A DNA stretch of 64,000 nt from Caprella mutica (Eukaryota > Arthropoda > Malacostraca > Amphipoda > Caprellidae). Shown here in pieces: positions 33,152-44,431 of the stretch. The stretch spans positions 248,001 to 312,000 of the forward strand of contig CANNZV010000119.1 in NCBI GenBank assembly GCA_947561585.1. Direction: 5' to 3'. The stretch's first letter is position 1. The number at the start of each line of letters is the position of its first letter. Made by a program: the position numbers and the translations under genes. The notes under the pieces are model-generated. The model was not told the origin of the DNA, ran no database searches, and saw only the letters and a list, made by a program, of their open reading frames with translations.

Positions 33152-34510
33152 ACTAGATATTTGGTACATGAATAAAAATATAATCTTCCATCGTTGAATT
33201 GCAATGTTACCACATCTAAATGAGTATCTTTAGTTACTCCGTTGCTTGTACTTTTCTTCTGTGACATATTAGTGTGTCTTAATTGCATTGTAAATTTGCA
33301 TTGAATGGGAAAACCTGAAAGAAACTTCCTAGCTTATTCGAAAATAATTATCTGGTACTCGTTTTTGACAAGCAGACATTATATATAAATATATAGTTTA
33401 AAAGTCTATCTTCAATTTACCAACTATAATAACCTTGATTTATTATATTTTCACTATATGGTCCCTATTAGATATCTTCAATTAAAAGTAAGAAAAAAAT
33501 GCTGTAGAGAATATTGTATTGAAATGTTGCCTGATGAACCTATTTCATTTACACTTTATGAATCTAATTGAACATAAAGCTTAATTTATGAAGAAATAGA
33601 TGAGTCATTAGACTCATTACGTCATACTAATGTAATCAAGATACATTAACTTATACCAGGTATGCTACGCCTTGATACGAATTTTAAACTCTTCTGTGCA
33701 TAAACAAATACGAACATACGAGCGCACAGATGTGACCCATCAATATTAGATTACATACTTTATACACTATACAGCAAGGATTATATACACTGTAGTTTAT
33801 GAGCCTTTCTATACAGCGGGTTAAACAATTTTTAAATGATATCCGTACACTGCATTAACAATCATGGGCAAATCCTTATATTACAAATAACTCAAACCAA
33901 TTAAGCCCAGAAAAAAATTGGACAGGAGATACAACAAAGAAATTTCACCTTGTTTTTACTATGGAAGTGATAATATTATCTTTGAAATATGCTTTATATT
34001 CTCTAAAAATATGTTTATATTTTTTTTAATTCGATTGATATACTTGATAAGATTTATATTAGCAAGCCCCTATTTAAATCACATTTGGAAACTAATCTCA
34101 TGTTTCAATGTATAGAAAATCTTTGAAGTATTTAAATAAGTTGCATTATTTTTAATCATGTCATATGGATCTAATGTGTAGTGTACATCGTCTGACAAAG
34201 ACAAATATTTGGTAAAAAAATGGTAAATTTACATTGAACAGTTGTTTGAACAGTTGTTGGGATAAAATGAGATTATGAGAATAAATTTTGTAATAATAAT
34301 TCATAAACCTCTTCAATGTTGAACACTGAACAGGCTTCAAATAATTCACATTAATTTTAATTCAATTTGCATGTTCCAATAATTTCGGCATGTCTAAAAT
34401 ACCTACATCCTTATTTTCTATTGTTTCTTCATCTAAAATAGCTACATTCTTATTTTCTATTGGCTACATCCTAACTCATTTACTTCACAGGAGTTCACTA
34501 TATAGAGGGT
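33152..34510. other. AT-rich DNA right of the hAT-like element
   Basis: No coding exon recognised. An inverted motif ATGAGTC-ATTA-GACTCAT is at about 33601-33618. The whole stretch is repeated at 54505-55863. Confidence 0.4.
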
Positions 34511-34597
34511 GTCCGGTCAACTGGGTCGTGGTCATTTGGGTCGCGGTCATTTGGGTCGTGGTCATTTGGGTCGTGGACCATTTGGGTGGGTCGTGGA
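34510..34597. repeat. 15-bp minisatellite at duplication edge
   Basis: Four to five units of GGGTCGTGGTCATTT and variants (GGGTCGCGGTCATTT, GGGTCGTGGACCATTT). The duplicated segment ends inside it at 34589, followed by a short GTCGTGGA piece, and then retrotransposon sequence from 34598. The duplicate is at 55863-55942. Confidence 0.75.
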
Positions 34598-36097
34598 CCA
34601 ATGGCTTTTCGAAGTGGAAAATGCAGTGTACTGCCGACTTGATTCATCAATTGGGATCTGATAATAGCTCTTTACCAAATCTAACCTTGAAAAATACTTA
34701 GTGCCATGTAAACCGAAAATTGAATCAGCCAAATTGGGTACAGGGTGTCTATCAGGAATTGTCAACAAATTAAGTTTCCTATAATCTATACACATGCGTA
34801 ACCCACCCCCTTTCTTAATAATAGGCACAATTGGTGAATTCCAAGGTGAGACACTCGCTTCAATAATATCCAAAGCCTGTAACTCCTGGCACTGTTTTTC
34901 GATCTCAATAGCTACAGGTGGAGGGAAACGCCTAGGTCTTTGGTAAATTGGAGTATTACTAGAGAGTTTAATTACGTGCTCAGTTACGTTAGCATGACCT
35001 ATGTCAAGATCACCCTGGCTAAACACCGTATCTACATTCTGCAGCATACTAAACACTTTGGTTTGCTGCTCAACATTTAACATAGGAAGAGTTATTTGTG
35101 ATAGGGGATTATTATTTGGCTCACGGTCCTCCTCGTCACAGTCTGGCAGCTCGGCTACAGAGGAAACCTTACCCACCATCTGACCAGAGTGAATATGAGA
35201 TGAGTTTTCTCTAGCAATAAGCAATATTCTCTTAGTTACTGAATCCATGACACCATCGAGACCCTTCACCTTGTCAGCCAACTTAGCATCAACATCACCA
35301 TCACAGAAATACAGCATTTGAGTTGAGTCTGGAATAGAAACACAAAAGTTAACAGATACACATTTAGATGAATTCCTATCGATGTACATATCTTGACCAG
35401 CATAACATTTGATATCACAATAAAGAGTCTGAGTAACAATACCAGAATTATCAACATATAGTTCAACCTTTCCATCATCATCAAAGTGCTTTACTATAAT
35501 CTTATCTTTAATGGCTAATTCTATGTTATTACCTTTGAGAAAGTCAACACCTAAGAAAATATCACCACTAGAATTGGTATTACTAGGGTAAATCATTAGA
35601 TGTAAGTCATTCATTTTAATATCACCAATAAATAAAGTACATTCAGAAGCACCCAGAATTTTAAATGGTACATTTCCTAGCCCTTTTAGTTCAACAGAGC
35701 TTTTCGTTATGGTAAGGTTCATTTTAATAGCTAATTCTTCCGAGATTAGAGAGCACACTGACCCAGAATCAATGACAGCAGTCACTACTTTATCATTAAG
35801 TTTAACGTTAACATTGAATAGATCCTTATTAAGGCCTACTAAATTTACATATTTAGGAAAGTTATTAATGCAATCATCAATAGAGTTTACTTCCCTTCTA
35901 ATTGCAGTAGAAGCCTCCTCCTGATGGCAACAATCACTGCTACTCCCCTCACTGCACAAAGAAGAAGACCCACTGCCAGCTGCAGAAAAGAAGCCAGACA
36001 TCTTTTTACTCTCAGGAATCAGTCCTGCAGTAGATGAGTAGAAGATCCTTGTCTGCTGACAAAAATCTTGTTTAGGGAGTCTGTTTACATTTCTCAA
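34598..36097 (-). pseudogene. LTR element pol, truncated in reverse transcriptase
   Basis: The first 500 residues of the polyprotein described at 38963-44431: first protease (DSGS, IFLGVDFL) and the start of RT (PLSPWNSP-type region, GGLRMCIDYRKLN, FSRLDLVKSYYQIPI). At 34598 the sequence leaves the element and runs into minisatellite DNA, so the YxDD box, RNase H and integrase are absent. Apart from the truncation it is identical in protein to the full copy. Confidence 0.93.
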
Positions 36098-36133
36098 TTG
36101 TTCTCCCTCAGAATTGAGAAACTTCAGTTTAAC
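36074..36133 (-). promoter_or_regulatory. gag-pol -1 frameshift signal (second copy)
   Basis: Identical to 44408-44467: GTTAAAC at 36127-36133, then TGA, then a 10-bp stem and the downstream complement of its loop. Confidence 0.7.
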
Positions 36134-37950
36134 TTCTTGCCTGATGTTGAGCGACTTCTGAAAGTTGGGTCGTATCTAGGGCATTCCTGCATTCTGTGAT
36201 TTGATCCGCAAATCAAACAGTTATTATTTGCTCTCCAGCAGTTGTTTTTATTGTGACTCTTCTTACCACAGTGAGAACAGAATCTGGCTCTGTTATCAGA
36301 CTCAAGATCCCTGTATCGACCCATTGCATTAAGAGGTCCAATAGATCCAGATCGTTGGGGCTGATGTTGTTGTGATGGTTGGAGAGCCCTTCTAAATTCT
36401 CCTGATGGATCGTCATGATCTGAGCCTTGCTCATGTAGCTTAATTCCAGAATATGTCCTACTTCGTGGCTCAGGCTCATATCTAGAGACACTATCTGACC
36501 ACATGACTGAGTGTCTTTTTGGTACATCATTTTGGAGATCAACTGCCATCTCCATCACTGCAGAGAAACTCATACGTTTCGTTTTTCCCCTGGAGGTAGC
36601 TTTAAGAGTCCTTTCAGCATCTAGGATCTTGCCAGATATGAATTGGGGAATATTGCTCAAGAACTGTTGTCGCACCTGCAATGCTCTTTCACGTGATGAC
36701 TGGGGAAAAGCAGATTCAGAGAGTTCCAGTAGCTTCATTCCAAAAAGAGACAAGTTTTCTCCTTGCATAGGGGTTGCTCTCAGGAATTCCTTCCTCCAGT
36801 AGCTTTTTCCTCCAATTCGTTGCTTTTTGTAGTAGTCTAACAAGATTCCTTTCATTTTCTGGTACCTCATTCTTCTGCCACCCCGAATTTGGTAGACATT
36901 CAACAGCTCTCCAGATAAGAACTGTTCCAATTGCTGGCACATATCATAGGAGTTGCCTCTAAATTTACCAGAAAAGTATCTTTCATATACTGTGAGGTAG
37001 TCCTTTAAAGAGGTCTTTCCCTTCATCTCAAATGGTGGAGGGGTAACTATCTCTCTAGATCTCCCCTTATGATATCTTCCAGATGACAGTGAAGAACTTG
37101 ATGATGCATCTCCTGTCACTGAAGAAGAGCTTTCAGAGTCTGATGAAGAATCTGATGATAGCATTATCTCTTCAACACGTTTCTTTGACTTCTTATGTTT
37201 AAGTCTAGTTTTCCGAGCATCTAACTTAGAATTTGAGAAAACTTCACTCCTGCTTGAACAGAAACTAGATAATTTGACATCATTGTGAGATTTAGTGGTC
37301 TCATTAATCCCAGCATTAACACTTGGCACAGTACTTTTGTTGTTGCCCTCATCAGCAAAGTGAGTGCATCTCATGGCTATTGGGGTTTCCTTCCAGTAGC
37401 GGTCCACGGACAATTTAAGAAGTATCTCATACCAGCGAGAGTAACAGAATGTGGCATCATATCCCACTGTGATAAAAGGTACTTCACCTCTCTTTGATAA
37501 CAGGTTTTCCATGTGCTTAGCTGAATCCACATATGAAGGACTGATTTGATCGAGGCTTACTCCCTGCCATCGAGGAAACAGAAGCCAACGAAGTTCATCC
37601 AAAGCACCCAAATAGCCAGCATCTCCTCTTTCATTAAACTTTCCATTTACAAAATCAGCTCTGACCCTAGTGTTACTGAACTGAGCCAGCAAGCTCTGAA
37701 TTGCCAAAATCTGTGGCAGCTCTCCAAGCTTGCCATCAGATAGCTGCTTTGAAGAAGATGCCAATGGTGGCCACTCAGCTCTAGACAAAAGAGACATAGC
37801 ACCACCTCCAGTTGATCCGTCATTCCCTTCTTCACTCAGCTCACGCCTCCGTGTTGTAGTCTTGCTTCTTGCTCCAGAGCAGCTTTCTTCATCTAGATTT
37901 GCCATATCAGGTCTGTCGTTCCCCTTCACGGGAGACTTTTCAACTACCAT
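36124..37950 (-). CDS. Gag of Gypsy-type LTR retrotransposon (copy 1)
   Basis: 608 aa from a true ATG, identical to the Gag at 44458-46284 except for one Cys instead of Ser (plus-strand base 37445) in the VGYDATF(C/S)YSRW stretch. A capsid-like region precedes two C-terminal zinc knuckles. In this copy the following pol is truncated. Confidence 0.9.
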   Translation of the reverse strand: MVVEKSPVKGNDRPDMANLDEESCSGARSKTTTRRRELSEEGNDGSTGGGAMSLLSRAEWPPLASSSKQLSDGKLGELPQILAIQSLLAQFSNTRVRADFVNGKFNERGDAGYLGALDELRWLLFPRWQGVSLDQISPSYVDSAKHMENLLSKRGEVPFITVGYDATFCYSRWYEILLKLSVDRYWKETPIAMRCTHFADEGNNKSTVPSVNAGINETTKSHNDVKLSSFCSSRSEVFSNSKLDARKTRLKHKKSKKRVEEIMLSSDSSSDSESSSSVTGDASSSSSLSSGRYHKGRSREIVTPPPFEMKGKTSLKDYLTVYERYFSGKFRGNSYDMCQQLEQFLSGELLNVYQIRGGRRMRYQKMKGILLDYYKKQRIGGKSYWRKEFLRATPMQGENLSLFGMKLLELSESAFPQSSRERALQVRQQFLSNIPQFISGKILDAERTLKATSRGKTKRMSFSAVMEMAVDLQNDVPKRHSVMWSDSVSRYEPEPRSRTYSGIKLHEQGSDHDDPSGEFRRALQPSQQHQPQRSGSIGPLNAMGRYRDLESDNRARFCSHCGKKSHNKNNCWRANNNCLICGSNHRMQECPRYDPTFRSRSTSGKKLN

Positions 37951-37963
37951 TATCTATTATTTA

Positions 37964-37986
37964 CTTCAATCCCGTCGAAGATGCCA
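37964..37986 (-). other. candidate primer binding site
   Basis: On the minus strand, TGGCATCTTCGACGGG follows the LTR end CAACA after two bases. The TGG start complements a tRNA CCA tail, and the reverse complement contains TTCAATCCCG, which resembles a T-loop. The tRNA could not be named. The same site is at 46298-46320. Confidence 0.5.
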
Positions 37987-37988
37987 CT

Positions 37989-38824
37989 TGTTGCGGGCGG
38001 GTAGCCGAACAGAATTATATAGGTATGTGGTTCCAAACCATTAACTTAAATTAAGGATATTGAAGAACAGATTATTAGTAGCTTATTTTCTATTGCAGGC
38101 AAAAGGATGGTACAAGGTGAAGTGTAGAGCATAAATAAGAAGGCGTGAGAGAGTGCAGTTATCTGCAAACAAATAGCATAACTACATAAGCAAAAGAAAA
38201 GTAAACAAACAAAAAGTAAAGCAAATAATAAATAAAATCAATAATAAAGCAAATGATAATAAAGCAAAGCAAATGAATAAAACTTACAGGTTAAGGAAGG
38301 GTAATCAAGCAGAGAGAGGTAAGTGAGTTTCAGCGTTAGACAGGTTGGAAACTTAATATTAACATTAAATAATTACAATACCTTCGGAATATATATCTGT
38401 AATAAAGTGAAAATTAGTACACATGTCTATTATGCAACAGGAGAGGTTTTGACAATAAACATAGGACAGACCAGCTGCACTGGTACATGCCTCCCCACCA
38501 AACCTTCCTATTGCTAAAATTTGACATGTGTACGTATCCACTCACTTGCTTGCTTGACATAACCTACTCAATATAGAAAACAAACTCAGCTAAATTATCA
38601 TATAGACAAAAATAAACACAAGAAAAGAAAACACAATGAAACACAATTACTAAATGAACAGAATCACAGCTACAAAATGAAACAAAATAATACATGATGA
38701 AACAAATAAAAATTATGAACATAATAGAACACAAAGAAAATGTCTACAAAATAAATGACAAAAATTGAAAATAATAAAATACAAAAATATGTGAAATGAA
38801 AAGTGAAAAGAACAAAGCTTCACA
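37989..38824 (-). repeat. complete LTR (836 bp)
   Basis: Bounded by TG (TGTGAAGC, from 38824 on the minus strand) directly after the polypurine tract, and by CA (GCAACA, ending 37989) just before the candidate primer binding site. It lies between the pol of the upper unit and the gag of the lower one, so it is the 3' LTR of one and the 5' LTR of the other. The 325-500 bp next to gag match 46323-46821. Confidence 0.75.
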
Positions 38825-38826
38825 TG

Positions 38827-38840
38827 CTTCCCCTCCACCC
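38827..38840 (-). other. polypurine tract
   Basis: GGGTGGAGGGGAAG on the minus strand, followed by CA and the LTR start TGTGAAGC. This is the expected place and composition for the plus-strand primer of an LTR retrotransposon. Confidence 0.75.
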
Positions 38841-38962
38841 TTACAAAAATATTTTATTACAAAAATAGGAATGGATAGTAGTTTATTAATACATAAAATG
38901 TGAAGGGTTTAGGTTTTACAACATATGTGCAAAAATAGTTTTTTTTTTAAATCAAAAATATA

Positions 38963-41900
38963 CTAAGTTGTATCGTAATCTCCATACCTATGAGCTTTTC
39001 TTACAGCTCTTTCTAAAGTTCTATCTTGCACGTTTGGAATATCTAATACTGGACCCATAGACCTTAATTGTCTAGTGGAACCATCTTGTGGTACGAGAGA
39101 ATAGTAATCTGGATTAGTGGCTAACAACTTCCTAATTGTTTCTGATCTTACAACCGACAAGTCACCAACACCAAATCCGTCAAAGTCACCAGAACAATCA
39201 GTCTCACCAGTCCCCTCATTTGGGAGGTTATCAGTCTCCGATTTAATGTGACCAATCTGTTCATGACTCTCATCAAGCATATAATCAGAATTCACAGATG
39301 GCAATTCAAAGTCACTATCACTAGCTAGAAAATCAGAATCTGTCCAGTCAATTAGATTACTACTTTTAGTTATACAAGACAATCTGTGCTCTTCTACATC
39401 AGAACCAATTGAATTTACTTCAGGTACACTATCTACGAAACTTTCATCAACCAAAGAAATCTCCCTTCTAGCCTCTAATTCACAGCCATGACATTCCTTT
39501 CGTACTTCAGAAACATCAGGAAAAACATCTACAGGCCCTAATCGATCATCAAAATCATCATTCTGGGAGAAACCTGAGAAGCTAGAACTTGTACTAGAAG
39601 AATCACCAAAATAATCCACAGCAAAAGCACCATCTAACAACCCGTCATTAACTGGAAAAACATTAGGAACATTAACATTCATCTCATCATTATTATTGTA
39701 TTTAGAATAATAAGGATGATCAACAATATACTTAGGAATTTGTCTGAATGGTCTCAGCTTAGAATGATGAACTCGTGAAATGTCACCAGATGAAACACAC
39801 TCGGCCTGGTAGGTGACTCCATTACTGTTAACCTTAATGATCTTGTATGGACCTTCAAAGTTAGCTTGGAATTTATTAGTGGTGAGAAATCCCCTTCGTT
39901 GAGTTTTTACGTTTACAAGTTGGCCCAATTTAAAAGGCGAGAATTTAGGGTGACCCTCTTGCCACATCTCTTGAAGAGCATTAGGAACTGGATTACAATT
40001 TAAATCATGGGATTTTTGTAATAAGAAATTAGCAGGGGAACTTCCCAATTCTGCATGATGGGTGTTGTTATATGTAATAACTGCCCTTGGCAATGAATCG
40101 TTCCAGGAGTTTCCCGATTCAGTTATACTTCGTATCAGATTCTTAATGGTTCTATTGACCCTCTCTACAGCACCGTTTGAAGTTGGTTGGTAAGGTGTGG
40201 TCAATATGTGTTTGATCGAGTGACACTCAGCAAATTCATCAAACTCGAATGAAGAGAATTCAGGACCATTATCTGTAAGGATATTAGAAGGAATGCGAGG
40301 TAAAAATGGTAAAACATAGTAATTCAACATCCTTACAACCGTAGCACACTTCTTATCTCTAATTGGGACAGCGGCAACCCACTTTGAGAAATGATCAACT
40401 ACCATCAAACAACCAATGAAGCCTTGTGACGTCCGAGGGAAAGAAATTAGATCCATAGCAACAATTTCGAAAGGATAACTGGACTGAATCTTAATAGTAG
40501 GAGGGGAAACAACCGTCGAATATTCTTTCATAGTCTGACAACTAGTGCAAGTCACACAAACATCACTACAAACTTTATATTTAGAAGGATGCCAAAACAC
40601 ATTTTTAACCAGGTTAAGCAGTTTATCACGACCAATGTGAGCGAATTCGTTATGTAACACCAGAGCAATTCCAACAAAGAAACTAAATGGTACAACAACA
40701 GAAGGAACCTCATCTGTGTAGACAATTAAATCATTAACCATTGACAGTTTGGAATGATGTTTGGCAAATTGCTTCACACGACTAGGCCACTCAGAATGGT
40801 TAATATCATTTGACAGACATCTGCGAAGCATCTTCAAATCAGGACATCTTACCTGAATTGACTTAAAACAATTAATGTCGTTAGACAAAGACAATCCATT
40901 AATTGTAGGTGACGACCCTTTAATTTCGAATCGAAACTCATTGTTAACAATGTCCATCTTGAGGACATGAGATGTGGATAGGGAAGTTTGGACCATGAGA
41001 ACCCTCTGTGTTGACAGATCAGAACTATCAACTAACAATTGACCTGCCAAACCTTTGCCACTAAACAAAGAACCACTACTGAGGTTAAGTTTCAAATCAA
41101 ATTCAGACATAAAATCCAACCCAATTAATATACAAAATGGAAAACAAGAATCATCACATACAGCAAATCTGAAAGGTACAGGCATTGTAAATGATCCCAT
41201 GCTAAATGTCAACTCCACAGTTTTATCAATAGTCTTACGTTGATCAGAGAATCCAATTATTTCACAAATTCGTTCGTTGGTAACAGTAACCGATTGGGAT
41301 TCTCTGATGGCATTCAAAGTTGACATTTTAATTAAGCTGATCTCAGCACCAGTGTCTAGCACGGTACAAAACTTATTATTATTAAGAGTTACAGTAACTT
41401 GTGGGAGAGAACACAGAGCGTGGTGACAATATTCAAAACGTTCATCAAAAGTACTACACAAATCAACATCCTCAATTAAATCCAAACTATCTAAATAATC
41501 AACATTACATTTATACGAAATATCAGGAGCTTGAACAGTGTTGATGGAGGAACTTGGCAACTCAGGCTGACTGAATGTATTTAATTCAATTAACGGGTTA
41601 AAGTGAATGCCACTGATACACTGAAGGTGTATGGCTCTATCGTACTCATCAAACTGATAAATAACAGGACTTTTCGGCCAGAAATAAACATTGATCTTAA
41701 CAGAATACAAACGACTGGCAGCCATTAATAGATCAAATGAGGGAAGTTGCCCTTCAAGTCGCATCAGTCTTAGATTCTTTCTGCCAGTCCGGTCCAATTT
41801 AAGCTTATAACGATCCGGATTATTCATGAGTTCGTCCACCAAGAGTTCCCTCAACTGCTGTTCAGCTCCTGGTAGAGGTTTCTGATGAGTAAGCCTTGAC

Positions 41901-44431
41901 AAACATCTAAAGAGGCTCACTATCATGGACTCTCCACCACCTGGAACACAATTAGAATCAATAACAAGACCCACAGGTAATGAAGAATCATATTCATACA
42001 TAAATTCAATAGGTTTTTCATTAATGCGGGACAATGCATCAGCAGCAGAGTTCAGATGACCTGGCACATATCTAATTTCAAAATTATAATCAGCCAATTC
42101 TTCAACAGTTCTAGCTAATCTTGAACATACAATCTTCATGTTATGCAAATGCACCAGCGGTTGGTGATCAGTATAAAGAATGAATGGTATCCCATAAATA
42201 AACGGACGAAAAGTCTTCACACCCCATCTCAAAGCACACAATTCTCTCTCAAGGGTGGAATAGTTTAGCTGAGGGCCAGAGAACATCATTGAGGCGAACC
42301 CTATTACACGGTGTGATTCACCTTGTTTTTGTGCCAGGTAAGCACCAGACCCTACATTTGATGCATCGACCCAGAGCTCTATTTTATCAGCTTCATCAGA
42401 ATAATCTGGGTACGCCAACTCAACCTCTTGCTGCATTTCGGATTTGAGTGAATTGAAAGCTACAACCATTTCTTCGGTCCAAATTAATTTATTGTTCTTT
42501 TTACCGCTGGTGTGACAAGATAAGGGTCTCTGAATAACTGAACAATTTGGCAAGAACTTGCGCTGAAAATTAACAAAACCCAAAAACTCTCTCAATTCAC
42601 CCTTGGTCTGGGGACGTGGGTAATTAGCAACTTTATTTACATACTCAGGTGTTTTTGTGATGCCAGTTTGACTAATTACATGTCCAAGGAACTCAACTTT
42701 GTCCTTAAAGAAATCACATTTATTTGCATGAATCTTAATTTTGTAAGATTTCAATGTCTGAAGGACTTTATTCACTAGATCGAGATGATCCTCAAATGAG
42801 CTACTCATAATCAAGATGTCATCAATATATGCAATGACCTTGTTCGAAGGGAATGCACCTAGCACTGCCTGTATTTCACGTTGGAATGCCGACGGTGCAT
42901 TTCTCATGCCAAAACTCAATCTTTTAAATTGCCAATGGCTTTTCGAAGTGGAAAATGCAGTGTACTGCCGACTTGATTCATCAATTGGGATCTGATAATA
43001 GCTCTTTACCAAATCTAACCTTGAAAAATACTTAGTGCCATGTAAACCGAAAATTGAATCAGCCAAATTGGGTACAGGGTGTCTATCAGGAATTGTCAAC
43101 AAATTAAGTTTCCTATAATCTATACACATGCGTAACCCACCCCCTTTCTTAATAATAGGCACAATTGGTGAATTCCAAGGTGAGACACTCGCTTCAATAA
43201 TATCCAAAGCCTGTAACTCCTGGCACTGTTTTTCGATCTCAATAGCTACAGGTGGAGGGAAACGCCTAGGTCTTTGGTAAATTGGAGTATTACTAGAGAG
43301 TTTAATTACGTGCTCAGTTACGTTAGCATGACCTATGTCAAGATCACCCTGGCTAAACACCGTATCTACATTCTGCAGCATACTAAACACTTTGGTTTGC
43401 TGCTCAACATTTAACATAGGAAGAGTTATTTGTGATAGGGGATTATTATTTGGCTCACGGTCCTCCTCGTCACAGTCTGGCAGCTCGGCTACAGAGGAAA
43501 CCTTACCCACCATCTGACCAGAGTGAATATGAGATGAGTTTTCTCTAGCAATAAGCAATATTCTCTTAGTTACTGAATCCATGACACCATCGAGACCCTT
43601 CACCTTGTCAGCCAACTTAGCATCAACATCACCATCACAGAAATACAGCATTTGAGTTGAGTCTGGAATAGAAACACAAAAGTTAACAGATACACATTTA
43701 GATGAATTCCTATCGATGTACATATCTTGACCAGCATAACATTTGATATCACAATAAAGAGTCTGAGTAACAATACCAGAATTATCAACATATAGTTCAA
43801 CCTTTCCATCATCATCAAAGTGCTTTACTATAATCTTATCTTTAATGGCTAATTCTATGTTATTACCTTTGAGAAAGTCAACACCTAAGAAAATATCACC
43901 ACTAGAATTGGTATTACTAGGGTAAATCATTAGATGTAAGTCATTCATTTTAATATCACCAATAAATAAAGTACATTCAGAAGCACCCAGAATTTTAAAT
44001 GGTACATTTCCTAGCCCTTTTAGTTCAACAGAGCTTTTCGTTATGGTAAGGTTCATTTTAATAGCTAATTCTTCCGAGATTAGAGAGCACACTGACCCAG
44101 AATCAATGACAGCAGTCACTACTTTATCATTAAGTTTAACGTTAACATTGAATAGATCCTTATTAAGGCCTACTAAATTTACATATTTAGGAAAGTTATT
44201 AATGCAATCATCAATAGAGTTTACTTCCCTTCTAATTGCAGTAGAAGCCTCCTCCTGATGGCAACAATCACTGCTACTCCCCTCACTGCACAAAGAAGAA
44301 GACCCACTGCCAGCTGCAGAAAAGAAGCCAGACATCTTTTTACTCTCAGGAATCAGTCCTGCAGTAGATGAGTAGAAGATCCTTGTCTGCTGACAAAAAT
44401 CTTGTTTAGGGAGTCTGTTTACATTTCTCAA
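38963..44431 (-). CDS. Pol polyprotein: PR, RT, RNase H, OTU-like domain, second PR-like domain, integrase
   Basis: 1822 codons, uninterrupted. Seen in order: first retropepsin-like protease (DSGS 110-113, ILGVDF-like 180-186); RT (about 400-590; YIDD 535-538); RNase H (WVDAS 687-691, ERELCALRW, YTDHQPL 753-759, AADALSR 796-802); an OTU-like region (about 822-950: LFRCLSR, RELLVDELMNNPDRY, DLLMAASRLYSVKINVYF, IHL, GIHFNPL), where a Ser (839) sits at the position I align with the catalytic Cys; a second protease-like domain (DTGAEISLI 1026-1034, ILIGLDFM 1101-1108); integrase (zinc H1260, H1265, C1295, C1298; D1326, D1387, E1423, a DD35E spacing); a GPY/F module (about 1527-1562); and an acidic tail. 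No env. The first codon is TTG, so translation most likely comes from a -1 frameshift out of gag. Confidence 0.9.
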   Translation of the reverse strand: MRNVNRLPKQDFCQQTRIFYSSTAGLIPESKKMSGFFSAAGSGSSSLCSEGSSSDCCHQEEASTAIRREVNSIDDCINNFPKYVNLVGLNKDLFNVNVKLNDKVVTAVIDSGSVCSLISEELAIKMNLTITKSSVELKGLGNVPFKILGASECTLFIGDIKMNDLHLMIYPSNTNSSGDIFLGVDFLKGNNIELAIKDKIIVKHFDDDGKVELYVDNSGIVTQTLYCDIKCYAGQDMYIDRNSSKCVSVNFCVSIPDSTQMLYFCDGDVDAKLADKVKGLDGVMDSVTKRILLIARENSSHIHSGQMVGKVSSVAELPDCDEEDREPNNNPLSQITLPMLNVEQQTKVFSMLQNVDTVFSQGDLDIGHANVTEHVIKLSSNTPIYQRPRRFPPPVAIEIEKQCQELQALDIIEASVSPWNSPIVPIIKKGGGLRMCIDYRKLNLLTIPDRHPVPNLADSIFGLHGTKYFSRLDLVKSYYQIPIDESSRQYTAFSTSKSHWQFKRLSFGMRNAPSAFQREIQAVLGAFPSNKVIAYIDDILIMSSSFEDHLDLVNKVLQTLKSYKIKIHANKCDFFKDKVEFLGHVISQTGITKTPEYVNKVANYPRPQTKGELREFLGFVNFQRKFLPNCSVIQRPLSCHTSGKKNNKLIWTEEMVVAFNSLKSEMQQEVELAYPDYSDEADKIELWVDASNVGSGAYLAQKQGESHRVIGFASMMFSGPQLNYSTLERELCALRWGVKTFRPFIYGIPFILYTDHQPLVHLHNMKIVCSRLARTVEELADYNFEIRYVPGHLNSAADALSRINEKPIEFMYEYDSSLPVGLVIDSNCVPGGGESMIVSLFRCLSRLTHQKPLPGAEQQLRELLVDELMNNPDRYKLKLDRTGRKNLRLMRLEGQLPSFDLLMAASRLYSVKINVYFWPKSPVIYQFDEYDRAIHLQCISGIHFNPLIELNTFSQPELPSSSINTVQAPDISYKCNVDYLDSLDLIEDVDLCSTFDERFEYCHHALCSLPQVTVTLNNNKFCTVLDTGAEISLIKMSTLNAIRESQSVTVTNERICEIIGFSDQRKTIDKTVELTFSMGSFTMPVPFRFAVCDDSCFPFCILIGLDFMSEFDLKLNLSSGSLFSGKGLAGQLLVDSSDLSTQRVLMVQTSLSTSHVLKMDIVNNEFRFEIKGSSPTINGLSLSNDINCFKSIQVRCPDLKMLRRCLSNDINHSEWPSRVKQFAKHHSKLSMVNDLIVYTDEVPSVVVPFSFFVGIALVLHNEFAHIGRDKLLNLVKNVFWHPSKYKVCSDVCVTCTSCQTMKEYSTVVSPPTIKIQSSYPFEIVAMDLISFPRTSQGFIGCLMVVDHFSKWVAAVPIRDKKCATVVRMLNYYVLPFLPRIPSNILTDNGPEFSSFEFDEFAECHSIKHILTTPYQPTSNGAVERVNRTIKNLIRSITESGNSWNDSLPRAVITYNNTHHAELGSSPANFLLQKSHDLNCNPVPNALQEMWQEGHPKFSPFKLGQLVNVKTQRRGFLTTNKFQANFEGPYKIIKVNSNGVTYQAECVSSGDISRVHHSKLRPFRQIPKYIVDHPYYSKYNNNDEMNVNVPNVFPVNDGLLDGAFAVDYFGDSSSTSSSFSGFSQNDDFDDRLGPVDVFPDVSEVRKECHGCELEARREISLVDESFVDSVPEVNSIGSDVEEHRLSCITKSSNLIDWTDSDFLASDSDFELPSVNSDYMLDESHEQIGHIKSETDNLPNEGTGETDCSGDFDGFGVGDLSVVRSETIRKLLATNPDYYSLVPQDGSTRQLRSMGPVLDIPNVQDRTLERAVRKAHRYGDYDTT

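Larger units (their letters stand above)
25225..34589. repeat. left copy of about 9.4-kb direct segmental duplication
   Basis: It matches 46822-55942 base for base apart from the 244-bp MITE-A insertion (element plus duplication) and a few one-base homopolymer length differences (near 27397, 27650, 27738 and 28312). It contains the 5' part of the LINE, the hAT-like element with its nested piggyBac, and AT-rich flanks. The left edge cuts LINE ORF2 at codon 184; the right edge lies in a GGGTCGTGGTCATTT minisatellite. Confidence 0.95.

Noticed and set aside
36213..38054. Plus- and minus-strand frames of 60-109 codons overlapping gag.
   Set aside because: Alternative-frame shadows of Gag, repeated identically at 44547-46388; no domain.
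38825..38962. A possible env or third ORF downstream of pol.
   Set aside because: Only 138 bp separate the pol stop and the LTR, with no open frame of note; the element has no env.
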